Assembly (NCBI GenBank): GCA_050746185.1
Contig: JBOGLA010000005.1
Coordinates: 62,001-126,000 of the forward strand
Direction of reading: 5' to 3'
DNA length: 64,000 nt
Source: PALSA-188 sp050746185
GTDB lineage: Bacteria > Acidobacteriota > Terriglobia > Terriglobales > Acidobacteriaceae
Position 1 is the stretch's first letter. Each line of letters starts with the position of its first letter. A program made the translations under genes and the position numbers. The notes under the pieces are model-generated. The model was given only the letters and a program-made list of their open reading frames with translations. It did no database searches and was not told where the DNA came from. Positions 25,475 through 33,250 of this stretch are shown here, one piece after another.

Positions 25475-26361
25475 GAGATTTGCGTGGCCTCTTTGTACGT
25501 CGGCGGCGGAGGCCGTTTGTTGCGGCGCTTGAATATCCAAATCAGTCTCCAGAGCACGCCCGACGCCATGTAAGTTAACGCCATCACAAACAGCACCGTT
25601 TGGGAAAAGTACCAGATGGCTGCGAACAAAAGGCCGAACAAAACGATCAGACGAAAAGGCTGGCGGGAACGAAAGTCAATGTCTTTGAAGCTATAGAATC
25701 GCCATGTGCTCACCATAAAGTAAGCGGTCATGACCACAATGAACATAAATGTAATGGAGCTTCCCCACCATTCCTGCGGGTCGCCTCCGGAATAGTGGAC
25801 GACCGCGGCAATCACTCCCGCGCCCGCGGGTATCGGCATCCCCACGAAATATTTCTTTCCCGGACGGCCGGGATTGCTCGGTTGCGCATTGCTGGTTATG
25901 TTGAAGCGCGCGAGCCGGCTGGCCCCGGCAATCAGAAAAAGAAAGCACGCGATGGCGCCGAACTGCGCCATTTTCCCCGCCATTTCCGGAGACGAAAGCA
26001 TGCCCGGCGGAATTTCACGAAATCCCCACATCCACGCCAGCAGCGCCGGGGCAACGCCGAAGGTTATAACGTCGGCAAGAGAATCAAGCTCCCGCCCAAA
26101 ATCGCTGCTTGTGTGAGTCATGCGGGCAATGCGTCCATCGAGGCCATCGAAGAGAACGGCAAAGCCTATGGCAATCGCCGCGTGATCAAAATGCCACGGT
26201 TGCGACAAGGTTCCACGCGTGACCTGAAGTATCGCGTAAAAGCCCGCCATGATATTTCCAGTGGTGAAAAGAGAAGGCAGAATGTACATGCCTTTGCGGA
26301 GACGTTTGGGAGAACGGTCTTCGCTGCGCCGCCTTGGTACTTCGGGGAGATCGAGTTGCAT
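25471..26361 (-). CDS. pssA: CDP-diacylglycerol-serine O-phosphatidyltransferase
   Basis: Membrane enzyme that makes phosphatidylserine from CDP-diacylglycerol and serine, the first step to phosphatidylethanolamine. 296 residues, several membrane helices, and the CDP-alcohol phosphotransferase motif DGLDGRIARMTHTSSDFGRELDSLAD (Asp residues visible at 5-6 positions). It is longer at the N-terminus than the shortest members, with a basic start (MQLDLPEVPRRRSEDRSPKR). It abuts psd (shared base 26361) and overlaps the ASADH-like gene, so psd and pssA work as a two-gene lipid unit. Confidence 0.93.
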   Translation of the reverse strand: MQLDLPEVPRRRSEDRSPKRLRKGMYILPSLFTTGNIMAGFYAILQVTRGTLSQPWHFDHAAIAIGFAVLFDGLDGRIARMTHTSSDFGRELDSLADVITFGVAPALLAWMWGFREIPPGMLSSPEMAGKMAQFGAIACFLFLIAGASRLARFNITSNAQPSNPGRPGKKYFVGMPIPAGAGVIAAVVHYSGGDPQEWWGSSITFMFIVVMTAYFMVSTWRFYSFKDIDFRSRQPFRLIVLFGLLFAAIWYFSQTVLFVMALTYMASGVLWRLIWIFKRRNKRPPPPTYKEATQIS

Positions 26362-27023
26362 CAGACAACTCCCTGAACAAGGTTGGCTGAGTATCTGGAA
26401 GCCTTCTCATCGCCGTTCATGATAGCCAACACGGTCGAACCGCCTTTGACCCTGTCCCCGACCTTGATTTGAATACTGGCGGAAGTATCGAGCAAAATAT
26501 CGGTTCGCGAACCGAATTTAATCATGCCGACGCGCTCCCCCCGGGCCACCCGATCGCCGGCCTTCCTGGTAAATACAATGCGACGGGCGAGCAATCCTGC
26601 GATTTGCCTGAAGATAACTTCCCCGCTTTCGCTTTCGACAGTAACTTCGTTTTGCTCGTTCAATTCGGCGGAAGTTTCGTTCATGGCATTCAGAAACTTG
26701 CCGGTCTGGTAGCGAACGTCTCGAATTACCCCCGCAATCGGGGAGCGGTTCACGTGCACATCAAAAATATTCAAGAAAATACTGATCCGGATACGCCGAA
26801 TGTCGCCTACGGTAACAGGAGAAACATCGGTAACTTTGCCGTCCGCCGGTGAAACCACCGCGCCGGGAATATCGGGAATAAATCTTTCAGGGTCGCGAAA
26901 AAACCATAGCAAGAAAGCCGCCAAAAGTATTGGCGGTAAAGCCCACGGAAAACCCGCAAGCCAGCCAAGAAGAGCTGCTGCGCCCAGAATAGGGATTGCG
27001 TAATAATAGCCATCGGGAACCAT
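26361..27023 (-). CDS. psd: phosphatidylserine decarboxylase proenzyme, short form
   Basis: Makes phosphatidylethanolamine by decarboxylating phosphatidylserine. 220 residues from the preferred ATG at 27021-27023, the short form of the family. N-terminal helices anchor it (AIPILGAAALLGWLAGF). The self-cleavage site is the FGSR motif in MIKFGSRTDILLD, where Ser becomes the pyruvoyl group; upstream His-rich segments (FDVHVNRSPIAG) match the family. A TATAAT box lies only 11 bases before the ATG on the minus strand, with no ribosome binding site, so the mRNA may have almost no leader. The frame is open upstream to a TTG at 27074, which I reject. Confidence 0.92.
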   Translation of the reverse strand: MVPDGYYYAIPILGAAALLGWLAGFPWALPPILLAAFLLWFFRDPERFIPDIPGAVVSPADGKVTDVSPVTVGDIRRIRISIFLNIFDVHVNRSPIAGVIRDVRYQTGKFLNAMNETSAELNEQNEVTVESESGEVIFRQIAGLLARRIVFTRKAGDRVARGERVGMIKFGSRTDILLDTSASIQIKVGDRVKGGSTVLAIMNGDEKASRYSANLVQGVV

Positions 27024-27168
27024 GGGAGGGTCAATTATAGTGCACGGGAACCTGCGGCGGGCGCTCGGCCCCAATTCGCAGGTACGCGTATTCGGCGGGG
27101 AAACAAAAGATTGGCTTTTGCTCGTGAGAGGCGGATATCGGGGCGGCGGAAATCTCCGCCGTCGGAAT

Positions 27169-27402
27169 TTAAGCCACTTGGCTCTGAGGCATCTGCTGGC
27201 CGTAATGCCTTGCGATTCCTTCCATCTGGTCCTTGAGCCGGAGCTTTAGCTTCTTCAGGCGGACCTCTTCCAGCTTTTCATCGTCGGTAAGATATCGTTT
27301 GTGGATAAGTGAATCCAGGCGTTGCTCGTACTGGGTGTGCTCTTGAAACAACTTGCGGAATTCTTCATCACTGGCGAGGAGCTGGTCCTTAGTGATTAGC
27401 AT
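27169..27402 (-). CDS. DUF465/YdcH-family small protein
   Basis: A 77-residue, strongly helical protein of the YdcH/DUF465 family (LASDEEFRKLFQEHTQYEQR, then the basic LKKLKLRLKDQMEGI). It has no known function. The start is decided by a perfect AGGAGGT eight bases before the ATG at 27400-27402; a longer frame to 27471 would place that signal inside the gene. It stands between rimI and psd. Confidence 0.88.
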   Translation of the reverse strand: MLITKDQLLASDEEFRKLFQEHTQYEQRLDSLIHKRYLTDDEKLEEVRLKKLKLRLKDQMEGIARHYGQQMPQSQVA

Positions 27403-27540
27403 CCAACCGAACCTCCTTTTGGGGGAACTCATATTGTGGGCTACGCTATCACACGATCTAACCCGCTTCAACGGAAAAGTCAGGGGCTAAGGGCAACCAC
27501 CATGGGCAGCGTACTTTCTTAGTACAATCTCATTCTGAAA

Positions 27541-27990
27541 CTAAAGGCAGTACAGGATTGCGTTATCCTCTGGATTTTGGTAATAGGCTTTTCGGCGTCC
27601 GCACTCTCGAAATCCAACCCTATTATACAGCGCTCTTGCCTCTATGTTTAGTTCGCGGACCTCGAGAAAAAAGGTAATCGCGCCTTGTTCCCGTGCCCGA
27701 TCAATTAATCCACTCAGAAGGCGCATCCCTATACCGCGGCGTCGCATGACGGGAGAAACTACCAGATTTTCTATCTCGCACCCCGGATGCACCAATCGCG
27801 CGACTCCAAAACCGTGCATCCCCGATTCATCATCCGCTACCAGCACAATGCGGCGCGGTGATTGGCTCTCGAACATCGCGGAATATTCATTTTCAGCCCA
27901 ATGCGACGCCTGTTCTGCCTGCCGCTCAATAGCCAGCAGGCGAGGAATGTCTTCGACAGTGGCGGCTCGGATTAACGCTGCGGAGGCCAC
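27541..27990 (-). CDS. rimI: ribosomal-protein-alanine N-acetyltransferase (RimI-like GNAT)
   Basis: GNAT acetyltransferase of 149 residues. The acetyl-CoA pyrophosphate loop RRRGIG (motif A) follows IENLVVSPVM, and the C-terminal ARALYNRVGFRECGRRKAYY is typical of RimI. It acetylates the N-terminal Ala of S18 in E. coli; other N-termini are also possible. It follows tsaB with a two-base gap, and the tsaB-rimI neighbourhood is widely conserved, supporting the RimI name over a generic GNAT. Confidence 0.88.
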   Translation of the reverse strand: MASAALIRAATVEDIPRLLAIERQAEQASHWAENEYSAMFESQSPRRIVLVADDESGMHGFGVARLVHPGCEIENLVVSPVMRRRGIGMRLLSGLIDRAREQGAITFFLEVRELNIEARALYNRVGFRECGRRKAYYQNPEDNAILYCL

Positions 27991-27992
27991 GA

Positions 27993-28667
27993 TTAAGAAC
28001 TACTCTTGTTAAACATCTCGGCATCAGCGCGACTGATGTAATTTGCCTCCAGCGCGTCGGGTGTCACGGTGTCGCCCGCGGCAATTTTTCTCCAGCCTAA
28101 CTCCGCAACGAGAGCGATCCCTGGAGCGCTGATAGAGTGCGCATCGGCTCCCAGGCTTTGCGCGAAAGCGGCGATGGCAGGGTCTGGAGTTACAACCTTT
28201 GCGCCGCGAACCAAACCGGAAAATTCATCCCGATTGAGCAGGCATTCTTTGATACGAACGGCGCTGCCTGATGAAACATGATATTCCCCGGAATAAATCT
28301 GCCGGCGGCCCGCATCCATCGCAGCCACAATGTCGCCGTTGATTCCACCCGCGAATGCGACGGCCTCCAGCAGCGACACCGCCGCAATGGGCTTTTCTAA
28401 AACTTCCGCTAATGCTTTGACCGCAGCCAATCCCACCCGCAATCCGGTAAACGAGCCTGGCCCGGAGACCGCTACAAATCCCCCAATCTCTGACTTGCTG
28501 AGTTTTTGTCCCGAAAGAAGCGCCCCGATCTGCGGAACGAGTTGCGCGGAAAATGCGCCGCCGTCGAGCCGGACACTTTCAAGCAAACCGCATGATCCAT
28601 CGGTCTCGCCGCGTGCCAGCGCAATGCTGCCGCTTTTTCCAGAGGTATCCACCACGAGCAATAGCAT
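27993..28667 (-). CDS. tsaB: tRNA threonylcarbamoyladenosine biosynthesis protein TsaB
   Basis: Non-catalytic ASKHA-fold partner of TsaD, needed for the t6A37 modification of ANN-reading tRNAs. 224 residues, the usual length. The start MLLLVVDTSGKSGSIALARG and the GPGSFTGLRVGLAAVKALAE motif are characteristic. The catalytic His residues of TsaD are absent, as in all TsaB. Its ATG overlaps the mce stop (TGATG), and rimI follows after two bases. Confidence 0.94.
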   Translation of the reverse strand: MLLLVVDTSGKSGSIALARGETDGSCGLLESVRLDGGAFSAQLVPQIGALLSGQKLSKSEIGGFVAVSGPGSFTGLRVGLAAVKALAEVLEKPIAAVSLLEAVAFAGGINGDIVAAMDAGRRQIYSGEYHVSSGSAVRIKECLLNRDEFSGLVRGAKVVTPDPAIAAFAQSLGADAHSISAPGIALVAELGWRKIAAGDTVTPDALEANYISRADAEMFNKSSS

Positions 28668-29080
28668 CAGTCGGCGCCCTTTACTTTATTATCCTCGACT
28701 AATTCCAGCAAGACTCCGCCAGCACTCGAGGGATGAACGAAGATATAGCGATGACCTCCCGCCCCAGCCTTGATTTCATTGGAGACAAAACGAACCCCAT
28801 CCTTCTTGAGTTTTTCCACGACCGCGCCAAAATCAGGGACTCGCAGGCAAACATGATGTAATCCCTCGCCGCGTTTGGCAATGAAGCGCGCGATGGGCGA
28901 GTCGTCAGAAGTGGCTTCCAGCAACTCAATCCGGCTTTCGCCGAGTGGAACCATCGCCAAACGGACCTGCTCATGTTCCACAACTTCCTCCGGCGAAATC
29001 TCGATTCCCATCTTCTCGTAGAACTTCCTGGAAGAAGCCAGAGATTTGACGGCGATCCCGACATGGTCAATGGTGAACAA
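28667..29080 (-). CDS. mce: methylmalonyl-CoA epimerase
   Basis: Vicinal-oxygen-chelate (glyoxalase fold) enzyme of 137 residues that interconverts (R)- and (S)-methylmalonyl-CoA. Metal ligands of the two beta-alpha-beta modules are visible: His in FTIDHVGIAV, Gln/Glu region in EHEQVRLAM and RIELLEATS, His in GLHHVCLRV and the final Glu in GVLLELVE. It is three bases downstream of meaB, which supplies the mutase chaperone, so the two belong to the same pathway (propionate/odd-chain degradation). The mutase genes are not in the window. Confidence 0.92.
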   Translation of the reverse strand: MFTIDHVGIAVKSLASSRKFYEKMGIEISPEEVVEHEQVRLAMVPLGESRIELLEATSDDSPIARFIAKRGEGLHHVCLRVPDFGAVVEKLKKDGVRFVSNEIKAGAGGHRYIFVHPSSAGGVLLELVEDNKVKGAD

Positions 29081-29083
29081 AAA

Positions 29084-30085
29084 TCATTTCCCTTCGGATA
29101 ACCACGTCGCTCCTGACGCCTGGTGAAGCGGAACTTCGCCCGCTGGGCGGACGCCTGCAATCTCCTCTACGATGGAATACGGATCCCGCCTGCGTTCTGC
29201 GACCTCCGCCGCATAGCGGTGCAAACTTTCTTCTCCAATTCTTCCGTATGCCCTTTCCAGCAGCCTCTCGCGCAGCATGTCAACCAGGCGTGTCTCCCAA
29301 TTCTGAATGTTACGCCTGGCCATCAAATTTTCTTTTTGCAGGTATTCTTCATAGGCCCCGATGGACATGACTACATCGTCAATGCCCCTGCCTTCGCTGG
29401 CCACAGTTTTCACGATGGGCGGCGTCCAACCATCCGCGCGCGCGGCCAGCGATTGCAAAGCACGAATCTCGCGCTCGACGCGTTCCGCGCCTTCGCGGTC
29501 GCTCTTGTTAATCACGAAGATATCGGCGATCTCCATAATTCCGGCCTTGATGCTCTGGATGTCGTCTCCCATGCCCGGAACCAGAATCAGAATGGTCACA
29601 TCCGCCAGGCGCACGACATCAACTTCATCCTGGCCGACCCCTACGGTTTCGATCATCACCAGGTCTCGTCCCGATGCGTCGAGAACCATCGCCGCATCCG
29701 CGGTGCTTCGGGCCAGGCCGCCCAATGTGCCCCGCGTTGCCATGCTTCGTATGAAAATGCCGGGATCAGAAAAATGATCCTGCATACGGATGCGGTCGCC
29801 AAGAATTGCGCCTCCGGTGTAAGGGCTTGTCGGATCCACGGCAATAATTCCAACCGTTCGTTGCGCCTTGCGATAATGCCGGGCCAGTTGATCAACCAAC
29901 GTACTTTTCCCTGCGCCGGGCTGGCCAGTTAATCCGAGGATTCGCGCATGGCCGGTGAGCGGAAACAATTTCTTGAGGAGCTCCGTCGAATCAGGTCCGC
30001 GATTTTCGACGATTGACAGCGCGCGAGCCAGAGCCCGATTGTCGCTGGAGCGCAGCTGCTCAACCAAACTGTCACATGATTTCAA
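29084..30085 (-). CDS. meaB: methylmalonyl-CoA mutase-associated GTPase MeaB
   Basis: G3E-family P-loop GTPase of 333 residues (MeaB/ArgK) that protects and loads the B12-dependent methylmalonyl-CoA mutase. Walker A is GQPGAGKSTL, then DPTSPYTGGAILGDRIRM, switch region IETVGVGQDEVDV and NKSD (base specificity). A C-terminal extension (RNIQNWETRLVDMLRERLLE) is used for dimerisation. Directly upstream of mce. It is the first gene of a long minus-strand run towards holA; the preceding 300 bases are poor in genes and hold the IS insertion site. Confidence 0.93.
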   Translation of the reverse strand: MKSCDSLVEQLRSSDNRALARALSIVENRGPDSTELLKKLFPLTGHARILGLTGQPGAGKSTLVDQLARHYRKAQRTVGIIAVDPTSPYTGGAILGDRIRMQDHFSDPGIFIRSMATRGTLGGLARSTADAAMVLDASGRDLVMIETVGVGQDEVDVVRLADVTILILVPGMGDDIQSIKAGIMEIADIFVINKSDREGAERVEREIRALQSLAARADGWTPPIVKTVASEGRGIDDVVMSIGAYEEYLQKENLMARRNIQNWETRLVDMLRERLLERAYGRIGEESLHRYAAEVAERRRDPYSIVEEIAGVRPAGEVPLHQASGATWLSEGK

Positions 30086-30385
30086 GGCATCAGTGTAAAG
30101 GATGGCGGCAGGATTCCTTCACGTGCCGGCGTCTCTAATGCAACCATGCGGACAAAACCGAGATCCGAAAAATCCTAACGGAGGAGCGAAAATTGCAAGA
30201 AATCAACGTTTTTGGAGTTTGCTACGTCTATCCTATTCTCCTCAAGGGCTTTAAGTGCATCGGGACCCTCCAAAAACTCACTGCCACATGTGGACGTGAG
30301 TTTTTGGCCTCGATAGTTCCTGTTTATGACCACGCCCGGAAGCGCATGATTCGCTGCAAATTATACAAACTAATCGGAATACACC

Positions 30386-30408
30386 GGTATTAATATACAT
30401 GACTGACT
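30386..30408. repeat. left terminal inverted repeat of the IS1595-type element
   Basis: Twenty-three bases beginning GGTATTAATATAC and ending TGACTGACT, reverse complementary to 32554-32576 with one mismatch. The flanking 30378-30385 is the left copy of the 8-bp target duplication AATACACC. Confidence 0.9.
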
Positions 30409-30448
30409 AAACCTGCTAACTTGTTGATTGCCGTGACAGGGCAACAAT

Positions 30449-31321
30449 TCACTTTGGATAAATTATGCCGCCTTTCGCGTCGAGTTTCTTCATGCGTTCA
30501 ACATTTCCGGCAACAGCTTCGCGCAGCCATCTCTCGTTCACATACACGATACGCATCAGATGATCTCCTAACCATTCTTTCATCTTGGCTCTTGCTATCT
30601 CAGGGCCAGTTTGAAATTCCTGAAAAAAACGAGTGGTAGCATTAGCAAACAGGTCGGCCATTTGGAGCATGGCATGAATCTTGTCGTCCAGTGGAGCTAG
30701 AGTTCCAGCCGGCCTTGCCCATGTTGGATTTGATCTTCTAAAGCTGGTCCATGAGTTCTGTAGAAGCGCAGCCTTGCTGTGTTCGTCGTAGAGAAATGCA
30801 ACAACTTCTTCGCGAGGAAATTCATTGACCGCTTCGAGAACAATTCCCATCAGCAAGTGATGGGCGAATATATAAGGGTCTTCGTTAAGGACTATCTGTC
30901 CATCTGGTTCGCCAGCGACAAGCCGGTAATCGTCCATCTTTACGCATGCCGCATAGCCATACATTGGAGCTAGGGCAGCAAGTGTCTTGCAATCGTTGTA
31001 AACGGCATCAGCGATAACGCGCGCTGTAGTCAGGCCGTGCAAGTCAACTAATTTCTTCCGAAATTCGCCTTCGAGATTGATGCAATCGTAGGCGCGGAAG
31101 TAATCAATACCTTCCCGCTCCAATCGTGCATCCCAAGACCTTTCGGTTTCAAAGGTATCCCCTGCCTCAATTACGAATCCCGCCACCGAAAAGACGGTTT
31201 GTCTTTTCTGGTCCGCACTGTCGTCCATATAAAAACCGAGCACGCAAAAAACCCCTTTCCGGGTTCCGAAAACAAACGGGGCGAGTTCTGATATGGAAGG
31301 GTGTTGCATCTCGGCACGCAT
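30449..31321 (-). CDS. DUF3800 protein carried by the transposon
   Basis: A 290-residue DUF3800 protein. The N-terminal core FYMDDSAD and the later acidic residues (FLYDEHSK; DKIHAMLQMADLFANA) are placed as in an RNase H-like, metal-dependent fold; DUF3800 members are suspected nucleases or nucleotide-acting enzymes and occur in phages, transposons and defence islands, but activity is not established. It lies in the IS element downstream of a divergent small gene, with only 41 bases between the two starts, a layout like a toxin-antitoxin pair. No helix-turn-helix is seen. Confidence 0.82.
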   Translation of the reverse strand: MRAEMQHPSISELAPFVFGTRKGVFCVLGFYMDDSADQKRQTVFSVAGFVIEAGDTFETERSWDARLEREGIDYFRAYDCINLEGEFRKKLVDLHGLTTARVIADAVYNDCKTLAALAPMYGYAACVKMDDYRLVAGEPDGQIVLNEDPYIFAHHLLMGIVLEAVNEFPREEVVAFLYDEHSKAALLQNSWTSFRRSNPTWARPAGTLAPLDDKIHAMLQMADLFANATTRFFQEFQTGPEIARAKMKEWLGDHLMRIVYVNERWLREAVAGNVERMKKLDAKGGIIYPK

Positions 31322-31362
31322 TCAGGCACACTAAGAGCATTCACGCCTAAAGGCACACCGAA

Positions 31363-31554
31363 ATGGCGAATCACCCTAAACCTTCCGCCAAGAATGAGAC
31401 GGGTGATTTTGGTAAGTTCAAGAATTTTATGCAGCGTCTAGTTGCCGTTCCCCATTCGGAGATCAAAGCTAAACTGGACGCCGAGAAGCAAGCGAAGCAA
31501 CGGCAGCGGAAACAATCTTCCGCTTCCGGCCACGCTTCAAACGTAAAGGATTAG
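31363..31554 (+). CDS. small basic protein, cargo gene paired with DUF3800
   Basis: A 63-residue, very basic protein (many Lys, Gln, Arg in the C-terminal half). The core FKNFMQRLVAVPHSEIKAKL followed by DAEKQAK resembles a widespread small-protein family with a VPHSEIKAKLD-like motif that often sits beside DUF3800 or toxin-like genes; this recall is from memory and not checked. The start is the ATG at 31363 and the 3' end overlaps the convergent transposase stop by three bases. It could be an antitoxin or regulator of the DUF3800 gene, or a transposition accessory. Confidence 0.6.
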   Translation: MANHPKPSAKNETGDFGKFKNFMQRLVAVPHSEIKAKLDAEKQAKQRQRKQSSASGHASNVKD

Positions 31555-32528
31555 AAAGCCGTTTCTCCCACCTTTCCGGTTACCTCAGCAAAAGTCAACC
31601 GCTTCCCCACGATCTGTGATAAGGCGTAGTGAAATCTATCCGCGTCAGTTAAAGGATTGTCTTTGGTTGCGCGGTTATTGTAGCGGAACGCTTGCTCGTC
31701 AACGTACCGGAACAGATGGAATGGTTCCACTGAAACATAGGTGCCATTCAGCCCCCGCTTAAGCAGACTCCAAAAGTTTTCGATTCCGTTAGTGTGCACG
31801 TTCTCTTTTACGTATCCCTCAAGATGATTGACGACCTTGTGAACATAACCATCTTTCAAATTGTAGTAGCCCGGAAATTCATCGGTATGAACCTCGGTTC
31901 CCTGTTCCACAACTTCGCGCACGATCTGTTCGGTGATGTTGTGCTTGCGATTCGGAATGACGGTAGCTCTTACTTGTCCGCCACGCACTAGCATGCCCAT
32001 AACAACGGCTTTTCCGCCACCGCCCTGCATGCCACCATTGCGGCTCATGCGCTCACGCTTTGATCTGTGCATGTTTCGCGCTTTGCCGCCGATGAAAGTT
32101 TCATCCACTTCGATAGGTGCGCTATCAGGGCCGCCCAGCTTCACGAAGGACTTCGACTGAATAGCAAGCCGGATGCGATGCAGCATGAACCATGCGGATT
32201 TTTGAGTCACGCCAAGTGAGCGATGCAATTCATAACTGCTGATTCCATTTTTGGAGTTCACAATAAGCCATACGGCGGGAAGCCACTTCTCAAGAGCTAT
32301 CGCGCTGTCCTCGAACACGGTGCCGATCTTGAGAGAGAACTTTTGTTTAGGATGGTCGCTGTAGCAGCGATAGAGCTTCGCTTTTTCGAGATAAGTGACT
32401 TTCTCGGAATTACAATACGGGCAGCGAACTTTGCCATCTAGCCAGCGAACCGCAATCATGAACTTGCGGCAGTTTTCGTAGTCGCTGAAGTGCTGGATTG
32501 CTTCTTGAAGTGTCTTTGGGCTTGCCAT
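31551..32528 (-). CDS. IS1595-family transposase
   Basis: A 325-residue transposase. An N-terminal zinc ribbon (Cys36/Cys39 CPYC, then Cys55) is followed by the DDE-type catalytic domain: Asp142 in PIEVDETF, Asp216 in EVHTDEF and Glu250 (or Asn247) in HTNGIENFW. The start ATG is at 32526-32528, 26 bases inside the right inverted repeat. The protein looks complete with no frameshift, so the element is probably functional. It ends three bases into the overlapping small cargo gene. Confidence 0.93.
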   Translation of the reverse strand: MASPKTLQEAIQHFSDYENCRKFMIAVRWLDGKVRCPYCNSEKVTYLEKAKLYRCYSDHPKQKFSLKIGTVFEDSAIALEKWLPAVWLIVNSKNGISSYELHRSLGVTQKSAWFMLHRIRLAIQSKSFVKLGGPDSAPIEVDETFIGGKARNMHRSKRERMSRNGGMQGGGGKAVVMGMLVRGGQVRATVIPNRKHNITEQIVREVVEQGTEVHTDEFPGYYNLKDGYVHKVVNHLEGYVKENVHTNGIENFWSLLKRGLNGTYVSVEPFHLFRYVDEQAFRYNNRATKDNPLTDADRFHYALSQIVGKRLTFAEVTGKVGETAF

Positions 32529-32553
32529 GACCCAAAGATAGCAAATTAGTAAC

Positions 32554-32576
32554 AGTCAGTCAAGTATATTAATACC
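32554..32576. repeat. right terminal inverted repeat of the IS1595-type element
   Basis: Twenty-three bases ending in GTATATTAATACC, reverse complementary to 30386-30408 except at one position. The adjoining 32577-32584 is the right copy of the target duplication AATACACC. Confidence 0.9.
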
Positions 32577-32784
32577 AATACACCTCCGCCGAGCGTGCAC
32601 GCTTATTTCTCACATGCCGCAAATGCTCGAAATGCGGCCATTTTCGGTGATGCGGCGGGATGCCGGGAGAGCAACGACCGAGAACTGGGAACCTCGGACT
32701 GATCTTTCGTCTCATAACCCAGACCGCCCCTCCACAACAGGGCGGAAGTGAGATTATTATTAGTTTTCACGTTCGTGAGCCTTT

Positions 32785-33027
32785 ATGAGCCGTTGCGAAA
32801 TTGTTCTGGTAAGAAACTCGCATGATGCTTGGGGCTATCCTTGCGGCGCCGAATCCAGCCAGGAATGTGGTGAGTGTGGAACGGCGATTTGCGACATGCA
32901 TGCCGAGTTGTGTGATCGGTGCGAGGCAACGCTGTGCGCGGCGTGCTTCCTGCCGCATATGAGGGAGCCGCACGCCAAGCCCTCCGTTCCCAGTTCGCCG
33001 ACGGAATCGAAGAGACGAATCGCTTAG
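32785..33027 (+). CDS. small Cys-rich, probably zinc-binding protein
   Basis: An 80-residue protein with a dense Cys/His cluster: CGECGTAICDMHAELCDRC, then CAACFLPH. The spacing resembles a B-box or treble-clef zinc fold. No signal peptide, membrane segment or other domain. It stands alone between the IS element and a hairpin repeat. Function unknown; the ATG at 32785 has only a weak Shine-Dalgarno. Confidence 0.55.
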   Translation: MSRCEIVLVRNSHDAWGYPCGAESSQECGECGTAICDMHAELCDRCEATLCAACFLPHMREPHAKPSVPSSPTESKRRIA

Positions 33028-33052
33028 CCAGGCTGCGGGAAAGAACTTTCCT

Positions 33053-33134
33053 CTTTGAAGGGGCACGGCCTTCAGCCGTGCCGTGAATCCTTTACATCTG
33101 ACTATCGGCGCGGCTGAAGCCGCGCCCCTTCAAA
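33053..33134. repeat. 82-bp palindromic element with two internal hairpins
   Basis: The two ends (CTTTGAAGGGGC... and ...GCCCCTTCAAA) are complementary. Inside are GGCACGGC/GCCGTGCC (with ttca between) and GGCGCGGC/GCCGCGCC (with tgaa between). No coding. This has the form of a repetitive extragenic palindrome. Confidence 0.75.
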
Positions 33135-33180
33135 CCTTCACAACGAATTCCTCGGGCAAAATTGCGAACCATTAGAGTGT

Positions 33181-33203
33181 TCGCGGGCGAGGGCGCGTGC
33201 GCC
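33181..33203. repeat. GC-rich hairpin repeat, reverse of the one at 16791
   Basis: TCGCGGGCGAGGGCGC followed by GTGCGCC is nearly the reverse complement of 16787-16810. It lies at the 3' side of the glucan synthase gene. No T-run is present. Confidence 0.55.
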
Positions 33204-33250
33204 GCACTGGACCGCGCCATACTGGATTATCCAATTAGAGCCTCACCCAT

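Larger units (their letters stand above)
30378..32584. mobile_element. intact IS1595-family transposon with two cargo genes
   Basis: The element proper is 30386-32576 (2191 bp). Both ends carry a 23-bp inverted repeat, one mismatch: GGTATTAATATAC followed by (A/T)TGACTGACT. The flanking eight bases AATACACC occur on both sides (30378-30385 and 32577-32584), a perfect target duplication of the size typical of IS1595. It contains the IS1595 transposase (minus strand), a DUF3800 gene (minus strand) and a 63-codon gene (plus strand). The intact ends, duplication and full-length transposase suggest a recent and possibly still mobile insertion. Confidence 0.92.
30193..32751 (+). pseudogene. possible ORF interrupted by the IS element
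   Basis: A frame begins with TTG at 30193 (GAGGAG six bases upstream) and runs to the IS border. If the element and one target-repeat copy are removed, codon 64 joins base 32585 and the frame continues for about 54 codons to TGA at 32749-32751, giving about 119 residues in all. I recognise no family. An open frame across a precise junction is suggestive but could be chance, and the codons downstream look less gene-like. Confidence 0.25.

Noticed and set aside
29123..29932. Open frame of 269 codons opposite meaB
   Set aside because: MeaB shows intact GTPase motifs on the other strand; the plus frame has no domain and begins inside that gene.
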